Notes: generated by a model not told the origin, from the sequence alone. A stretch of DNA of 64,000 nucleotides from Acidobacteriota bacterium (GCA_016184115.1 JACPDH010000022.1:1-64000); one strand, 5' to 3'; numbered from the stretch's first letter, positions 44,497 through 53,855 are shown. Numbers and translations are program-made.

Positions 44497-44611
44497 CGAA
44501 GCCTCCGGAGCCGTCGCGTTGCGAAAAGCAGCCGGAATCCTAACCGATTACGCCGCTCGGATGGAGAATCGTCGCGGCGCTCGGAGCATGCGAGACCTTC
44601 AACCGCCGGTC

Positions 44612-45511
44612 TCACGGCCCCGCAATCGAACCGGCGTTCGCAGGCTGGCTGACACGCAGTGAACAGCGGTAATGAAGTCGGAGGAAGACGAGTCGCCAGA
44701 TCGTGAGCGTGTGATCGGCGCGTACTCCACGCTCGTCGGGATAGACGCGGATGGTTTCTCTCAGCGTCCGGAGCTGCTTCACCCAGACCGAACCATTGCG
44801 ATCGTGAACGGTGAAGTAAAAACCGGGATCGCCGAACCGGCGGCCGGATGACGTGAGCGTCAGCGCGCCCTCTTCGTCAACCGATGGCCGCAGGAACACG
44901 ATCGCATTGCCGTTCGGAAGTGGGAAGAGCACTTTAACGCACGGGTTGGGGTGTCCCGGCAGCGTCGCGGTTGCATAGCATCCTGCGTAGAGAACCTGCC
45001 CGGTCTTCCGAAGCTCGCGAAGCCAGACCGTTTGTGCAGGCGATCCCGTCGCCCGATCGACGAGGTGCAGCACCTCGCTCACCATTCCACCACTCGTGTC
45101 GAGCGGGCTGAGCGGCATGTTGAGTTGCTGCAGGCGCCGGCTGAAGATGACGGCCAGAAGCCAGCCGAACGGCCGGAAGAAACCGCACCACTCGGACCAT
45201 GTGTCGAAGTCGTATTCGGAGGTTCGCTCGTAGAAGGCTCGAACGGCAACGTCGACCCGTTCGGAATCGAAGCTCGGACCTCCCAGCGCCTCCATGAGAA
45301 TCAACCCACGCGGACCCCCTCCATGGTTTGCGACGACGAGTCCCTCTTCGCGCGCAAGATCGTCGAAATAGCCTCTTCCGATCCGCGTGGTCGTGCCAAC
45401 CGGCCCGCCGAGCCAGGGTACCGCCGCGAGGTCGGCTCTTCGCCCTGCGAGCTTCACCCACTGCTGCGTCAGCCAATCGACGAAGGCACCCCGTTCACTA
45501 CCGAGCCACAT
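44612..45511 (-). CDS. hypothetical protein with leaderless start
   Basis: A 299-residue protein without a signal peptide. It begins MWLGSERGAFVDWLTQQWVKLAGRR. It is rich in Trp, Arg and Leu, with a GPRGLILMEALGGPSFDSERVDVAVRAFYERTSEYDFDTWSEWCGFFRPF stretch resembling nothing I can name. A hydrophobic patch (FGWLLAVIFSRRL) might be one membrane-associated helix. TACAAT lies 6 bases before the ATG at 45511 and no Shine-Dalgarno is present. It is flanked by 115- and 206-base gaps, so it is probably expressed alone. Confidence 0.65.
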   Translation of the reverse strand: MWLGSERGAFVDWLTQQWVKLAGRRADLAAVPWLGGPVGTTTRIGRGYFDDLAREEGLVVANHGGGPRGLILMEALGGPSFDSERVDVAVRAFYERTSEYDFDTWSEWCGFFRPFGWLLAVIFSRRLQQLNMPLSPLDTSGGMVSEVLHLVDRATGSPAQTVWLRELRKTGQVLYAGCYATATLPGHPNPCVKVLFPLPNGNAIVFLRPSVDEEGALTLTSSGRRFGDPGFYFTVHDRNGSVWVKQLRTLRETIRVYPDERGVRADHTLTIWRLVFLRLHYRCSLRVSQPANAGSIAGP

Positions 45512-45517
45512 CGGCCG

Positions 45518-45523
45518 ATTGTA
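45518..45523 (-). promoter_or_regulatory. TACAAT -10 box for probable leaderless transcript
   Basis: On the minus strand TACAAT ends 6 bases before the ATG at 45511. The box matches those before ribD and the Crp-like gene exactly. Confidence 0.45.
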
Positions 45524-45717
45524 TGCCGACGGAAGAAAGCCAGATCGAGATGCGCCTCACGGCATGAGCCCGACAGTGCATGCCCTGGGCGCAACCTGTG
45601 CAAGGAACGTCGTCTTGCATTCTGGGCGTACGCGTGCCCGCGCGTCGACCTATCCCAAGGGGAGACAGGTGGTGCGCGACAGCCGAATCAACGCCTCCCA
45701 CGCGGGACGGTACACTC

Positions 45718-45768
45718 GTGGCCTGTAACAGTGAATTCGGTGATACCGAATTCACTGTTACAGGCCAC
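45718..45768 (-). repeat. perfect 24-bp inverted repeat abutting a stop codon
   Basis: The arms 45718-45741 (GTGGCCTGTAACAGTGAATT...) and 45745-45768 are exact complements around a 3-base centre. The TAG stop of the outer-membrane protein gene starts at the last base of the right arm. It could act as a terminator for that gene, although no U-tract follows. It also matches the pattern of repeats placed exactly at gene ends elsewhere in this window. The rest of 45524-45717 shows nothing else. Confidence 0.7.
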
Positions 45769-46799
45769 TAGAACGTATACCGAATCGTCGCGGCAACGCC
45801 GACATAGACGATCGTGTTCTCGTTGAGTAATTCGTTCGCGCCCTCTCCGGGGCCGGTGCCGGGCGGGATCGGGAGATCCCACCATACAGAGCCGCTGACC
45901 GCGGCGCCGAAGGTGAAGTGCCGGCCTAACGGCCACGTCCACTCGAGCTGCAGGTCGGACACCGGAATCGCGACGTCTTCCGTCGTCCGGAAACTCTCGT
46001 GCGAGACGAACGCCGGGGAGAGGCTGAACTCGCCGACGTAGTCGCGCGTCGAGCTCGAAAGCGCGACCGACCCGAGAAGCACGGACTGGCGAACCGCGGC
46101 CCGGATCGAGCTCCGGCCGAGCCTCGCGGAACCGGCGAACCCGACCAGAGGCCCCGTCATGCGGTCGTAGTTCGACGAAGCGTCGATCTGCACTCCCCCG
46201 CTCCCCGCGACGCCGATCGCGGCGTGGTAGTCGTTGTCGAAATCGCCCAGGCGCACGCCGAACTGGATGCCCAGGGAGGCGGTATCAGTCTCGACGACGC
46301 GGCGAATTCCGTAGACGTCGACGGTCCACGTCTCGAGATCGTTGTCCTCGAGAAACCTGTAGTAAAGCGTCTCGCCGGGGGAAGACGAGGTGGACACTCG
46401 GTCGGGCACCTCGAAGACGAGGGTCTGGCCCGGTCCGGAAGCCGCGGCATCGCGGTCGTCGACGCTTTGTTTCGTGTAGAAGCCCCACGCTTCCAGTCCC
46501 CACCTCCACGACTCCGTCACGTACTCCGCGCCGACTCGGAACGCGTTTCCGCTGTCGACGTCCGTGAGCACTGCGGATTTCGTATCGGTTCCCATCGCGG
46601 CATCGGTCTCGTGAATCGTCATCACGTGCTGATCGTGACCGTGCGCTTCCATGTAGAGCGTCTCGGCACGAACCACCCACTCGCCTCCCTCCGCGCGCGC
46701 ATCGCTCGCGAGGACCATCGCCACTGAGGCGACGACGACTGCCAGAGGACCAGACCATAATCCACACGAATGCCTGGAATCGTCCATCTTGGAGGCCAT
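45768..46799 (-). CDS. outer-membrane beta-barrel-like protein
   Basis: A 343-residue exported protein. The signal sequence ends ...VVVASVAMVLASDARA. The mature protein is strand-rich with alternating polar and apolar residues (NAFRVGAEYVTESWRWGLEAWGFYTK, TWTVDVYGIRRVVETDTASLGIQFGVRLGDF) and ends in an aromatic (TIRYTF), as barrel proteins do. About 10-14 strands can be imagined. A BBP7-like or porin family is possible but not certain. The ATG at 46799 is chosen because AAGGAG lies 8 bases upstream; the ATG at 46817 contains that site. It diverges from cysS. Confidence 0.78.
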   Translation of the reverse strand: MASKMDDSRHSCGLWSGPLAVVVASVAMVLASDARAEGGEWVVRAETLYMEAHGHDQHVMTIHETDAAMGTDTKSAVLTDVDSGNAFRVGAEYVTESWRWGLEAWGFYTKQSVDDRDAAASGPGQTLVFEVPDRVSTSSSPGETLYYRFLEDNDLETWTVDVYGIRRVVETDTASLGIQFGVRLGDFDNDYHAAIGVAGSGGVQIDASSNYDRMTGPLVGFAGSARLGRSSIRAAVRQSVLLGSVALSSSTRDYVGEFSLSPAFVSHESFRTTEDVAIPVSDLQLEWTWPLGRHFTFGAAVSGSVWWDLPIPPGTGPGEGANELLNENTIVYVGVAATIRYTF

Positions 46800-46983
46800 T
46801 GCGTGCTCCTTTCTCATGCGAGGCCGAGCCTCTGAAGGGAGATGCAGCCGACGACCGAATCCTCCGCGCGCTCGAGGAAGGGCTCAGAACGGCGAAACTC
46901 AGCACTCTCACTTCGCCCTCTTTTCGTTCGGGGCCACTCGATCCGCCCCCTACCTCTCTATTGACCCATCCTCGCCGCGCCGC

Positions 46984-46989
46984 TAACCT
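46984..46989 (+). promoter_or_regulatory. TAACCT -10-like box before cysS
   Basis: TAACCT ends 9 bases before the cysS ATG and there is no Shine-Dalgarno. It is the weakest member of the leaderless group in this window. Confidence 0.3.
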
Positions 46990-46998
46990 CGCCCGATC

Positions 46999-48399
46999 AT
47001 GTCGGACCTCAGGCTATTCAACACGCTGACACGCAAGCAGGAGCTCTTCACGCCGCTCGAACCTGGGCACGCGAGGATGTACTGCTGCGGTCCGACCGTC
47101 TACAACGTCGTGCACATCGGGAACCTCCGGACGTTCCTCTGGGCCGACCTTCTCCGCCGCTTCCTCGAATGGAAGGGGATGAAGGTCACGATGGTCATGA
47201 ACGTCACCGACATCGAGGACAAGATCATCCGCGACGCGGCGAAGGCGGGCGTCGACATCTTCACCTTCACGAAGCCGTTTACGGAGATCTTCTTCGAGAA
47301 TCTCGACACGCTGCGGATTCGCCGTGCCGACCGCTATCCGAAGGCGACCGACCACATCCCCGAGATGATCGACCTCGTGAAGACGCTCGAGGCGCGCGGC
47401 CACACGTACGAAGCCGATGGCTCGACTTACTTCCGAATTTCCACACTCCCCGGCTACGGCAAGCTCTCGCAGGTCGAGCTCGCACCGGAGAGCTCGCTTA
47501 GCCGCGTCGAGAACGACGAATACGAAAAGGAAGACGCGCGCGACTTCGTTCTCTGGAAGGCGAAGAAGGAGGGCGAGCCTTCCTGGAAGACGGAGCTCGG
47601 CGATGGACGTCCCGGCTGGCACATCGAGTGCTCGGCGATGGCGATGAAGTACCTCGGCGAGACATTCGACATTCACACTGGCGCGGTCGATCTGATCTTC
47701 CCGCATCACGAGAACGAGGTCGCGCAGAGCGAAGGGGCGACCGGCAAGCCATTCGTCCGCTTCTGGATCCACGGCGAGCACCTCGTCGTCGAAGACGCGA
47801 AGATGTCGAAGTCGGCAGGGAACTTCTTCACCCTCCCCGACCTCATCAAACAGGGAAGCAGCGCGCTGGAGATTCGCTACGCTCTCCTCGCCGTGCCGCA
47901 CCGGACGAAGTTGAACTTCACGAAGCACAGCCTCGAAGACGCAAAGAGCGCACTCGCGCGGATCGACTCGTTCGCGATCCGCCTCGACGAGATCGCGGCC
48001 GGATCCGACGCGCGCCCCGCCGCACGGGGAGCCGAGATCGCGCAGAAGTTCCTTCTCGAATTCGAAGAGGGGCTCGACGACGATCTCAACACCGCCGCCG
48101 CGTTAGGCGCGCTGTTCACGATGATTCGGGAAGCGAACACCGCCGCCGACAAAGGGGAGATCGCTCCCGCCGACGCGCGGGACCTGCGCGCCGCGCTCGA
48201 ACGCGCCGACCTGGTACTCGACATCGTGAAGCGCGACACGGTCGTCCTCGACGCCGACATCGAGGCGAAGATCGAAGCGCGCAATTCCGCCCGGCAGCGG
48301 CGCGACTTCAAGGAATCCGACCGCCTGAGGGACGAGCTGCTGGCGATGGGAATCGTGCTGGAAGACACGGCGCAGGGCGTGCGGTGGAGGAGGAAGTAG
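46999..48399 (+). CDS. cysS: cysteinyl-tRNA synthetase
   Basis: A class I aminoacyl-tRNA synthetase that charges tRNA-Cys. The 466 residues have the zinc-binding MYCCGPTVYNVVHIGNLRTFLWADLLRRFL (HIGN variant of HIGH), DIEDKIIRDA, WHIECSAMAMKYLGETFDIHTGAVDLIFPHHENEVAQSE and KMSKSAGNFFTL. The C-terminal helical DALR domain is complete (DLVLDIVKRD...RQRRDFKESDRLRDELLAMGI). The ATG at 46999 is the family start. The gap of 181 bases to ruvA holds a hairpin repeat. Confidence 0.97.
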   Translation: MSDLRLFNTLTRKQELFTPLEPGHARMYCCGPTVYNVVHIGNLRTFLWADLLRRFLEWKGMKVTMVMNVTDIEDKIIRDAAKAGVDIFTFTKPFTEIFFENLDTLRIRRADRYPKATDHIPEMIDLVKTLEARGHTYEADGSTYFRISTLPGYGKLSQVELAPESSLSRVENDEYEKEDARDFVLWKAKKEGEPSWKTELGDGRPGWHIECSAMAMKYLGETFDIHTGAVDLIFPHHENEVAQSEGATGKPFVRFWIHGEHLVVEDAKMSKSAGNFFTLPDLIKQGSSALEIRYALLAVPHRTKLNFTKHSLEDAKSALARIDSFAIRLDEIAAGSDARPAARGAEIAQKFLLEFEEGLDDDLNTAAALGALFTMIREANTAADKGEIAPADARDLRAALERADLVLDIVKRDTVVLDADIEAKIEARNSARQRRDFKESDRLRDELLAMGIVLEDTAQGVRWRRK

Positions 48400-48428
48400 A
48401 ATTAGGTCTTCCGTTTACTGGATGGACC

Positions 48429-48513
48429 GAAGTGAGAAGTTAGAACGATGAACGTTGAACCCAGAACGGGTTCATTTCTGGATTCAGCGTTCATCGTTCT
48501 AATTTCTCAGTTC
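48429..48513. repeat. inverted-repeat element between cysS and ruvA
   Basis: The arms 48429-48466 and 48476-48513 pair at 34 of 38 positions around a 9-base loop. The core AGTTAGAACGATGAACG recurs in the perfect hairpin at 62347-62440, so the two belong to one family. It lies between two same-strand genes; a promoter for ruvA must be either inside it or in the 67 bases after it. Confidence 0.75.
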
Positions 48514-48580
48514 GATGTGACGCAACGTGTCGATCAACGAACAACCAAGAACTAGCAGTTTCCGCCGCCGCCCAAACCGA

Positions 48581-49174
48581 ATGATTGGCTACCTCGAAGG
48601 TCCCATCCAGTCGCTCGAGCCCGACCGCGTGATCGTGCTCGCCGGCGGCGTCGGCTACGTCGTCAACATCCCACTCTCCACGTACTACAAGCTCGAGGGC
48701 TCGAAGACGGCGGCGCTGCAGATTCACACTCACGTCCGCGAGGATGCGCTCGCCCTCTTCGGCTTTTCGACTTCCGACGAGAAACTGGCGTTCGAAAAGC
48801 TGATCGCGATCTCTGGCATCGGGCCCCGTCTCGCACAGGTCATCCTCTCTGGCATCGACGTTCACGAGCTCGCTGCCGCCGTGGCGAAGGGAGACGTCCG
48901 CCGCCTCTCGTCGATCCCCGGCGTCGGCAAAAAGACCTCCGAGCGACTGTGCCTCGAGCTGCGCGACAAACTCGCGTTCGGAGCGACTTCTGAATCGAAG
49001 TCCCCTCTCCCCGTTCGCACGACCACGGAAGATGACGCCGTCTCCGCGCTCGTCAACCTCGGCTATAAACACGCGATCGCCGAGGGCGCGGTAAAAGCGG
49101 CGCGAGAGACGTTAGGCGACGAAGTGGAGTTTTCCAGGCTGCTCCGCTCAGCTTTGTCGAAGCTGGCGCGATAG
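48581..49174 (+). CDS. ruvA: Holliday junction branch migration protein RuvA
   Basis: RuvA binds four-way DNA junctions and loads the RuvB helicase. The 197 residues start MIGYLEGPIQSLEPDRVIVLAGGVGYVV (OB domain). Two helix-hairpin-helix motifs follow (LIAISGIGPRLAQVILSGI, LSSIPGVGKKTSERLCLEL). The C-terminal RuvB-binding domain (DDAVSALVNLGYKHAIAEGAVKAAR) closes it. The ATG at 48581 is canonical. The earlier GTG would add 18 basic residues from the repeat region. ruvB and ruvC are not adjacent. A hairpin follows 12 bases after the stop. Confidence 0.96.
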   Translation: MIGYLEGPIQSLEPDRVIVLAGGVGYVVNIPLSTYYKLEGSKTAALQIHTHVREDALALFGFSTSDEKLAFEKLIAISGIGPRLAQVILSGIDVHELAAAVAKGDVRRLSSIPGVGKKTSERLCLELRDKLAFGATSESKSPLPVRTTTEDDAVSALVNLGYKHAIAEGAVKAARETLGDEVEFSRLLRSALSKLAR

Positions 49175-49186
49175 CGATTGCACGAG

Positions 49187-49214
49187 GAGGGACGCGGCAC
49201 CGACCGCGTCCCTC
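49187..49214 (+). terminator. hairpin terminator after ruvA
   Basis: An 11-bp perfect stem (GAGGGACGCGG and its complement) with a 6-base loop, followed by TTCT. It sits in the 78-base gap between ruvA and the convergent secreted-protein gene. Confidence 0.7.
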
Positions 49215-49252
49215 TTCTCGACCAGTTCCGCAACCTCGCGTCGAGGCGAAGT

Positions 49253-49990
49253 TCATTGACGGTGGTATTCGACCAGCTCGACGCCGTCGTCGTACACGAG
49301 GCCGATTCCGGGACAATAGAGCTTGACGGAAACCGCTTTCGGCTCCAGCGGCGTCGTCTCGACGACCTTGACGCAATCGTGGAACTCCCCCGCCGGCGTC
49401 GTCACGTCGAGTCCCATCTCCGCGTTCTCGGCACGGTCCATCGCGGTGCCTTCGGCAATTTCCTGAAAGTAGCGCGCCCCGAGGAGGAATCGGCCTGGCA
49501 TGATGATCCCAGGTTCCGCGACGCCATTCGCATCGGGCTCGCCAGCACGCCACGCGCCGTCGTGCGTCACCGTCCCGTCGTCATGGTAGATGTCGACCTC
49601 CTCGCCGAAATAGAAAACGTCGTTCGTCTCCTCACAGGTCGCGAAGAAGTTCCGCGACACCTCGATGAGGGTGCCATTGACCCATTCACGCTCTTCAACG
49701 ACGCGGGCAAAAAGCGTCCCCGCTCCCGGCAGCTCGATGCGCTCCAGGTCGTTGGTCACGGTGATCTCGACACGCTCGATGTCGCCGTCGTCGTCCCCCT
49801 CGAGAACGAGCCGTCCTCCGTCGAGAACAAAGAACGGGTTGTCCCCGCGCGAACTGAACGTGCATCGCTCGATCTGGAAATCGGTTGTAAACGCCGGACC
49901 GCGGTCTTTCGCGCCGGCACCCGCCGCGAAGAGGACGACACACGCTCCAAAGGCCGCGAACAGGCTACGTTGCAATCCATGACGGTTCAT
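49253..49990 (-). CDS. secreted protein, paralogue of the next gene
   Basis: A 245-residue exported protein. The signal peptide is MNRHGLQRSLFAAFGACVVLFAAGAGA. The mature protein is beta-rich. It shares a clear core with the product of the adjacent gene: CTFSS, VVEEREWVNGTLIEVSRNFFATCEETNDVFYFGEEVDIYHDDG, HDGAW, PGIIMPGRFLLGARYFQE and a closing KLYCPGIGLVYDDGVELVE. The family is not named to me. Four or five conserved Cys could form disulfides. AAGGAG precedes the ATG. It lies 42 bases after its longer paralogue, on the same strand. Confidence 0.8.
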   Translation of the reverse strand: MNRHGLQRSLFAAFGACVVLFAAGAGAKDRGPAFTTDFQIERCTFSSRGDNPFFVLDGGRLVLEGDDDGDIERVEITVTNDLERIELPGAGTLFARVVEEREWVNGTLIEVSRNFFATCEETNDVFYFGEEVDIYHDDGTVTHDGAWRAGEPDANGVAEPGIIMPGRFLLGARYFQEIAEGTAMDRAENAEMGLDVTTPAGEFHDCVKVVETTPLEPKAVSVKLYCPGIGLVYDDGVELVEYHRQ

Positions 49991-50032
49991 TTCGTACTCC
50001 TTTCGTAGTTTCGACAGGTTCCGCTCCCGACC

Positions 50033-51091
50033 TCATGGACAGGTCTGAAACGCAGCCGTGTCGAGGATGGGTCCGAACGGACCCGACCCGTCGTTCTCGT
50101 ACACTCTCTCGGCTCCCGTTTTCGTGTCGGTCACGGTGAGCGTGACGTCGAGGTCCGTGAGCCCTGAGGAGAAGACCCAGTAGTTGTTAAACCCGCCGAG
50201 TCCACAGGCGTCGAGCACCTTCACGGTCAACTCGACATTTCCGGCGTCGAAGAACCAGAACTCCCCGCTGGCGTCCGCCTTCTGCACCGCGTGCGCATTC
50301 TGTTCGGGCAACGCGGGCAGCGACCATGCGACGTCGACACGGAACCGGCCGCTACCGAGACAGAGCGTGTGCTCGTCGGGCGTACAGGAGGCTGGCGTGA
50401 TCTCGACGAGCTCGATGTCCTCATCCTTGATGAGCCCGACGCCACGGGCGTATAGCTTTTCGTCGGCGTCCTCCGGACTGAGCGCGTTCGTGTCTACCAC
50501 GACGAGCACATCCTCGAAGGTGCCCGCCTCGACGAAGGCCTCGTCCTCGAACCCGACGATCTCACCGCGATCCTCCGCGATGCCCGGTGCGAGCTCCTGG
50601 TAATACCTCGCGCCAATGAGCGGAGTCCCCGGCATGAGAATCCCCGGCTTCGCGCCGTCGACGCCCGCGAACCACGCGCCGTCGTGTGAAACGACCTCCC
50701 CATCCTCGTAGATGTCGACCTCCTCGCCGAAGTACCAGACCGCGCCGGTTTCGCGGCAGGAGGCCATGAAGTTCCGGGACACCTCGATCAGCTCGCCATC
50801 TTCGAATTCGCGCTCCTCGACCACGCGCGTCGTGACGCCGTCGACCATCCGCGTGTCGCCGAGGACCGTGATCTGCACCTCCACTTCGACAATCTCTCCA
50901 TCATCCTCGGAGTCACCGACGAGCCGCAGCCCAAGGCCGGGCGTTAGAGGCAGGTAGGGGTTCGCGCCGACGGATGAAAACGTGCAGCCTTCTCTTCCGA
51001 AGTCAGAGGTGAACTCGTTCTGAGCGTGAGCGGTCGGGGCGGACAACAATGCAACGATCGCGACAAGGGCGAGTGTATGCAGCTTCAACAT
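50033..51091 (-). CDS. secreted protein with duplicated core plus extra C-terminal domain
   Basis: A 352-residue exported protein with a signal ending SAPTAHAQ. Residues 20-230 are the same core as in the shorter downstream paralogue (CTFSSVGANPYLPL, VVEEREFEDGELIEVSRNFMASCRETGAVWYFGEEVDIYEDG, PGILMPGTPLIGARYYQE, GVGLIKDEDIELVE). The last 110 residues form a second module (CLGSGRFRVDVAWSLPA...GEFWFFDAGNVELTVKVLDACGLGGFNNYWVFSSGLTDLDVTLTVTD...FQTC) of a kind that recurs in secreted proteins of this phylum. AAGGAG precedes the ATG at 51091. It diverges from the TonB-dependent receptor, with 196 bases between. Confidence 0.82.
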   Translation of the reverse strand: MLKLHTLALVAIVALLSAPTAHAQNEFTSDFGREGCTFSSVGANPYLPLTPGLGLRLVGDSEDDGEIVEVEVQITVLGDTRMVDGVTTRVVEEREFEDGELIEVSRNFMASCRETGAVWYFGEEVDIYEDGEVVSHDGAWFAGVDGAKPGILMPGTPLIGARYYQELAPGIAEDRGEIVGFEDEAFVEAGTFEDVLVVVDTNALSPEDADEKLYARGVGLIKDEDIELVEITPASCTPDEHTLCLGSGRFRVDVAWSLPALPEQNAHAVQKADASGEFWFFDAGNVELTVKVLDACGLGGFNNYWVFSSGLTDLDVTLTVTDTKTGAERVYENDGSGPFGPILDTAAFQTCP

Positions 51092-51287
51092 GGACGATCT
51101 CCTTGCGTCAGGCAGTACGTTTCCTCTTTCGGCCCGTCGCTGGCGACGAACCTGTTAAGCGCGTCTGTCGAGATCTCGGGTGCTATACTCGAGATGCCCC
51201 ACAAGCGTGAATCCTTCGCGAATGCGCGGAGCCTTTCCGGTCCGGCACATCGCGACGAAATTGCCGGCGAGTACCGGCGCGACGGAC

Positions 51288-53855
51288 ATGCAACGGCGGA
51301 AACTTCCGTACCGGCTCCTGTGGCGTGCCGCAATCGTGCTGCTTCTCGCCGACGGAGCGGCGGCGGTTCCGCGTGCATTCGCCGGGATGGAGCTCTCCGA
51401 AGCGCTTCTCCGGCTGAAGACCCGCGGCGTCTCGATCGTCTTCACGAGCGAGTTGGTCAAGCCAGAGATGCAGGTTGTCCGAGAACCAGTATCGAGCGAG
51501 CCGCGGACACAGCTCGACGAGCTCCTCGCTCCATTCGGCCTCCGTGCCCGTGAGGCGGCGGGCGGAATCCTCGTCGTGGTGCGCGCCGTCGATCGGCAGG
51601 CGGCCGAGGGCTGCACGGTGATCGGCCGCATTCGCGATCGCGACAGCCTAGCTCCCGTCGCAGGCGCGATCGTCCACATCGACGGCGATCGACAGGCAGT
51701 CGTCACCGACGAACTCGGCCGGTTCGAGGCGCCCGGCATCCCTGCGGGGCGGCATACGTTCGTCGCGTCAGCTCGCGGTTTCCTCGACGAGGCCATGCGC
51801 GACATCGCGGTCTCGCCGGGTGACTCGCGTAAACTCGAGCTCCTTCTCTCCCCTGCCCCCTTTCTCGCAGAGAAGATCGAGGTCTTCGGCGCTCCCAGCC
51901 CATCGGGCCAGGAACCGCTCGCGACAACCTTCATGCTCGGTCACGACGAGCTCGAGCGCGTGCCACAACTGGGCGATCCGATGCGCGGGCTCTCCTTCGC
52001 ACCCGGGATCGCGGCGAGCGACCTTTCGGCGCGGCTCAGCGTTCGCGGGGGACGCCCCGACGAGACGAAGGTCGTTCTCGACGGGCAGGAGATCTACGAT
52101 CCCTGGCATCTGAAGGACTACGAGAGCGCGCTGACGATCATCCCGTCGCTTGGACTCGCAAGCGCGAATCTCCTCTCGGGCGGCCTCTCCGCGGCGCATG
52201 GCGACAGGATGGGCGGGACGGTCGACCTCCGGACGCGCGGCTCGACCGATCCCATCGCTCGCATCTCCGTCAGTACGCTCGATGCGCTCGCGCAGAGCTC
52301 CGGCGCGTTCGCCGCGGAGCGAGGAAGCTGGCTCGTTTCGGCACGCCGCGGTTTGATCGACATCGCGTCCGAGGTGAGCGAAGAGGAAAAGCCGAGTTTC
52401 TGGGATCTCTTTGCGCGGCTCGACGTGCGTCCGGCGCCCACTCAGGCGATCCGCATCCACGCCCTCGCCGCGGGTGACGACGTCGACTACATCGTTGCCG
52501 ACGAAGGCGAAGCCGAGACACTCCTCACCAATTACACGAGCAACTATCTCTGGCTCACGCACGCGGTGAACCTCGGTTCCACCCGACAGCTCGAGACGAC
52601 TGCGTCGTGGAGCCGCACAACTCGCGATCGCAACGGAAGCGAGGATCAGGACGAAAAGTCCTTTGTCGTGACCGATCGGCGCGATCTCGACGTCCTCGGC
52701 GCGACGCAGACGTTCGTCTGGCAGGCACCCGCGGGCCATGTCGTTCGCGTCGGATGGGAGCTTCGCGACTTCGACGCCGACTTCGATTACGTGAACGAGA
52801 TCGAGCCCGACCTGGTGATCGAGGCGCCGTTCGCTCCGCCGCGACAATTCACGACGGATTACCACAACGAACTTCATGGAAGGCAGTGGGGAAGCTGGCT
52901 CAGCGACCGCCTCACGCGCGGCAACGTCTCGCTCGAGTTAGGCGTGCGCTACGACGATCACTCTCTGCCCGAGCAGAGCTTCTGGAGTCCGCGGTTCGGG
53001 GTGGCATGGCAGGTCGCGCCGCGAGACGCGCTGCTTGCGAACTGGGGAACCTATCGCCAGAGCCAGCGGGCGTATGAGCTTCAGGTCGAGGACGGCGAAA
53101 CGGAGCTCGGCTTCGCGGAGCGCTCCGCGCAGTCGTCTCTCGGATACGAGCACCATTTCGGTGCCATGCACTCGCTGCTCCAGACGCTTCACATCGAGCT
53201 GTTCCGTCGCGAGGTCTCGAATCCACGCGTCAACTTCGAGAGCCTTCTCGAACCGATCAATCGTTTTCACGAGACCGAGCCTGATCGCGTTCGAATCGCA
53301 CCCGATGAGAGCCGCACGCAAGGTCTCGAGCTGCTGACCCGAGGCATGCTGGCTCCCACGTTAGCCTGGCAACTCGCGCTCACCTGGTCGGATAGCAGCG
53401 ACACCTTCGACGGGGAGGAGGTGCCGCGCGCCTTTGACCAGCCGATTGCAGCAACAGCTTCGGCCGCCTGGAACATCACGACGAACTGGGACCTGAATCT
53501 CGTCTGGAGCTACCACTCGGGCTGGCCGGCGACTCCCGTCACCGCGCGATTCGAGGATGACGGCGAAGGCGGCGCGGACCTGGTCGTCGAGTTTGGGGCG
53601 CTCCGCAGCGAGAGGCTTCCCGACTATCACCGGCTCGACCTGCGCCTCAGTCGGACGTGGCGCGTCGCGAGTGGCGCGATTCGCGCCTTCGTCGAGCTGA
53701 GAAACGCCTACGACCGACAGAACGTCTCGGGCTACGACGTATCGATCGATGACGACACAGCCGAGGTCGACCTGACACCAGAGTACTGGCCGGGCGTCGT
53801 CCCTGTCGTCGGATTCGTCTGGGAGCGCTGTGGCCGTAACTGCGGCAACCGTTAG
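51288..53855 (+). CDS. TonB-dependent receptor with N-terminal STN signalling domain
   Basis: An 855-residue outer-membrane receptor. The signal sequence is followed by an STN domain (about 30-100: MELSEALLRLKTRGVSIVFTSELVKPEMQ), which in FecA-type transducers carries the signal to FecR. A carboxypeptidase-regulatory-like domain follows (about 105-190: GRIRDRDSLAPVAGAIVHIDGDRQAVVTDELGRFEAPGIPAGRHTFVASARGF). Next are a plug domain (LSVRGGRPDETKVVLDGQEIYDPW...GGLSAAHGDRMGGTVDLRTRG) and a barrel to the end (YWPGVVPVVGFVWE). The ATG at 51288 starts the signal sequence. The ligand is not evident. The sigma and FecR genes convergent with it are the likely partners. Confidence 0.9.
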   Translation: MQRRKLPYRLLWRAAIVLLLADGAAAVPRAFAGMELSEALLRLKTRGVSIVFTSELVKPEMQVVREPVSSEPRTQLDELLAPFGLRAREAAGGILVVVRAVDRQAAEGCTVIGRIRDRDSLAPVAGAIVHIDGDRQAVVTDELGRFEAPGIPAGRHTFVASARGFLDEAMRDIAVSPGDSRKLELLLSPAPFLAEKIEVFGAPSPSGQEPLATTFMLGHDELERVPQLGDPMRGLSFAPGIAASDLSARLSVRGGRPDETKVVLDGQEIYDPWHLKDYESALTIIPSLGLASANLLSGGLSAAHGDRMGGTVDLRTRGSTDPIARISVSTLDALAQSSGAFAAERGSWLVSARRGLIDIASEVSEEEKPSFWDLFARLDVRPAPTQAIRIHALAAGDDVDYIVADEGEAETLLTNYTSNYLWLTHAVNLGSTRQLETTASWSRTTRDRNGSEDQDEKSFVVTDRRDLDVLGATQTFVWQAPAGHVVRVGWELRDFDADFDYVNEIEPDLVIEAPFAPPRQFTTDYHNELHGRQWGSWLSDRLTRGNVSLELGVRYDDHSLPEQSFWSPRFGVAWQVAPRDALLANWGTYRQSQRAYELQVEDGETELGFAERSAQSSLGYEHHFGAMHSLLQTLHIELFRREVSNPRVNFESLLEPINRFHETEPDRVRIAPDESRTQGLELLTRGMLAPTLAWQLALTWSDSSDTFDGEEVPRAFDQPIAATASAAWNITTNWDLNLVWSYHSGWPATPVTARFEDDGEGGADLVVEFGALRSERLPDYHRLDLRLSRTWRVASGAIRAFVELRNAYDRQNVSGYDVSIDDDTAEVDLTPEYWPGVVPVVGFVWERCGRNCGNR

